Origin: Mariprofundaceae bacterium
GTDB taxonomy: Bacteria; Pseudomonadota; Zetaproteobacteria; Mariprofundales; Mariprofundaceae
Length of the DNA stretch: 15,072 nt
Direction: 5' to 3'
Assembly (NCBI GenBank): GCA_027018975.1
Contig: JALUXN010000108.1
Location: 1-15,072, forward strand
Positions 14,785-15,072 of the stretch are shown piece after piece (the first letter of the stretch is position 1; every line of letters begins with the position of its first letter). The notes beneath the pieces were generated by a model. It was given only the letters and a program-made list of their open reading frames with translations. It searched no databases and was not told the DNA's origin. Made by a program: the position numbers and the translations under genes.

Positions 14785-15072
14785 CTACGTGGTATCCCCG
14801 AACCAACTTCGCATCCGCTTCCATACGCGCGAAAAGAGGTTCGCTTCATTGGCTTTCACCTGCTGTGAACTGTGTCGGTAGCGGTGGCCGTAAAGAATCA
14901 GCCCCACACCGGTGGCATACATGGGGCTTGAGACCACATCGGCCAGTCCGCCCACACCGGTCGGCCGCCCCAGCCGTACCGGCATATCGAAAATATCCTC
15001 GGCCAGCTCGACCATGCCATCGAGCAGCGATGAGCCGCCGGTCAACACCATGCCGGCCGCCGCCAGCTCCTG
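14785..15072 (-). CDS. ftsA: Cell division protein FtsA, C-terminal end (partial)
   Basis: The last 95 residues of FtsA are present; the gene continues past the right edge. FtsA is an actin-like ATPase that anchors FtsZ filaments to the inner membrane and recruits later divisome proteins. The fragment starts at QELAAAG and carries the actin-fold adenosine-binding block GMVLTGGSSLLDGM, then PVRLGRPTGVGGLADVV and the YATGVGLILYG helix near the domain end. The final SRVWKRMRSWFGDTT is an amphipathic, basic and aromatic helix, the usual membrane-targeting sequence. The TAG stop is at 14785-14787 and ftsZ follows. What is visible looks intact. Confidence 0.94.
   Translation of the reverse strand, partial: QELAAAGMVLTGGSSLLDGMVELAEDIFDMPVRLGRPTGVGGLADVVSSPMYATGVGLILYGHRYRHSSQQVKANEANLFSRVWKRMRSWFGDTT

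Overview
The window is one uninterrupted run of genes on the minus strand from a Gram-negative proteobacterium. LpxC (lipid A synthesis), a FimV-like envelope protein and a GspE/PilB-type ATPase all point to a diderm. The order DUF4390-ntrY-ntrX-trkA-trkH and the ftsA-ftsZ-lpxC ending of the cell-wall cluster are both familiar from Beta-, Gamma- and Zetaproteobacteria. The GC-rich sequence and this particular junction would suit a Mariprofundus-like zetaproteobacterium, but that placement is a guess from memory, not a computed result.

Layout in transcription order (right to left): 3' end of ftsA (cut by the right edge); a 72-base G-poor leader; ftsZ; a 246-base gap with a possible promoter and a CRP-like palindrome; lpxC; a short class III adenylate cyclase; a secreted DUF4390 protein; ntrY and ntrX (histidine kinase and sigma-54-type regulator); trkA and trkH (potassium uptake); pepA (leucyl aminopeptidase); a compact FimV-like LysM protein; and the N-terminal 435 residues of a GspE/PilB-family ATPase, cut by the left edge. 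Spacing is tight: ATGA overlaps at ntrY/ntrX and ntrX/trkA, and 9 bases between the FimV-like gene and the ATPase. No gap exceeds 300 bases, and no RNA gene, mobile element or CRISPR array was seen.

Functionally the window joins cell division and lipid A synthesis, an envelope- or nitrogen-type two-component system with potassium transport, and envelope secretion or pilus machinery. Two second-messenger links stand out. The ATPase carries six consecutive copies of the roughly 24-residue MshEN c-di-GMP-binding motif, where the described domain has two. A stand-alone adenylate cyclase lies just downstream of a 9/10 match to the CRP operator consensus. These are the main leads; the remaining genes are ordinary members of their families apart from small motif changes noted in their entries.
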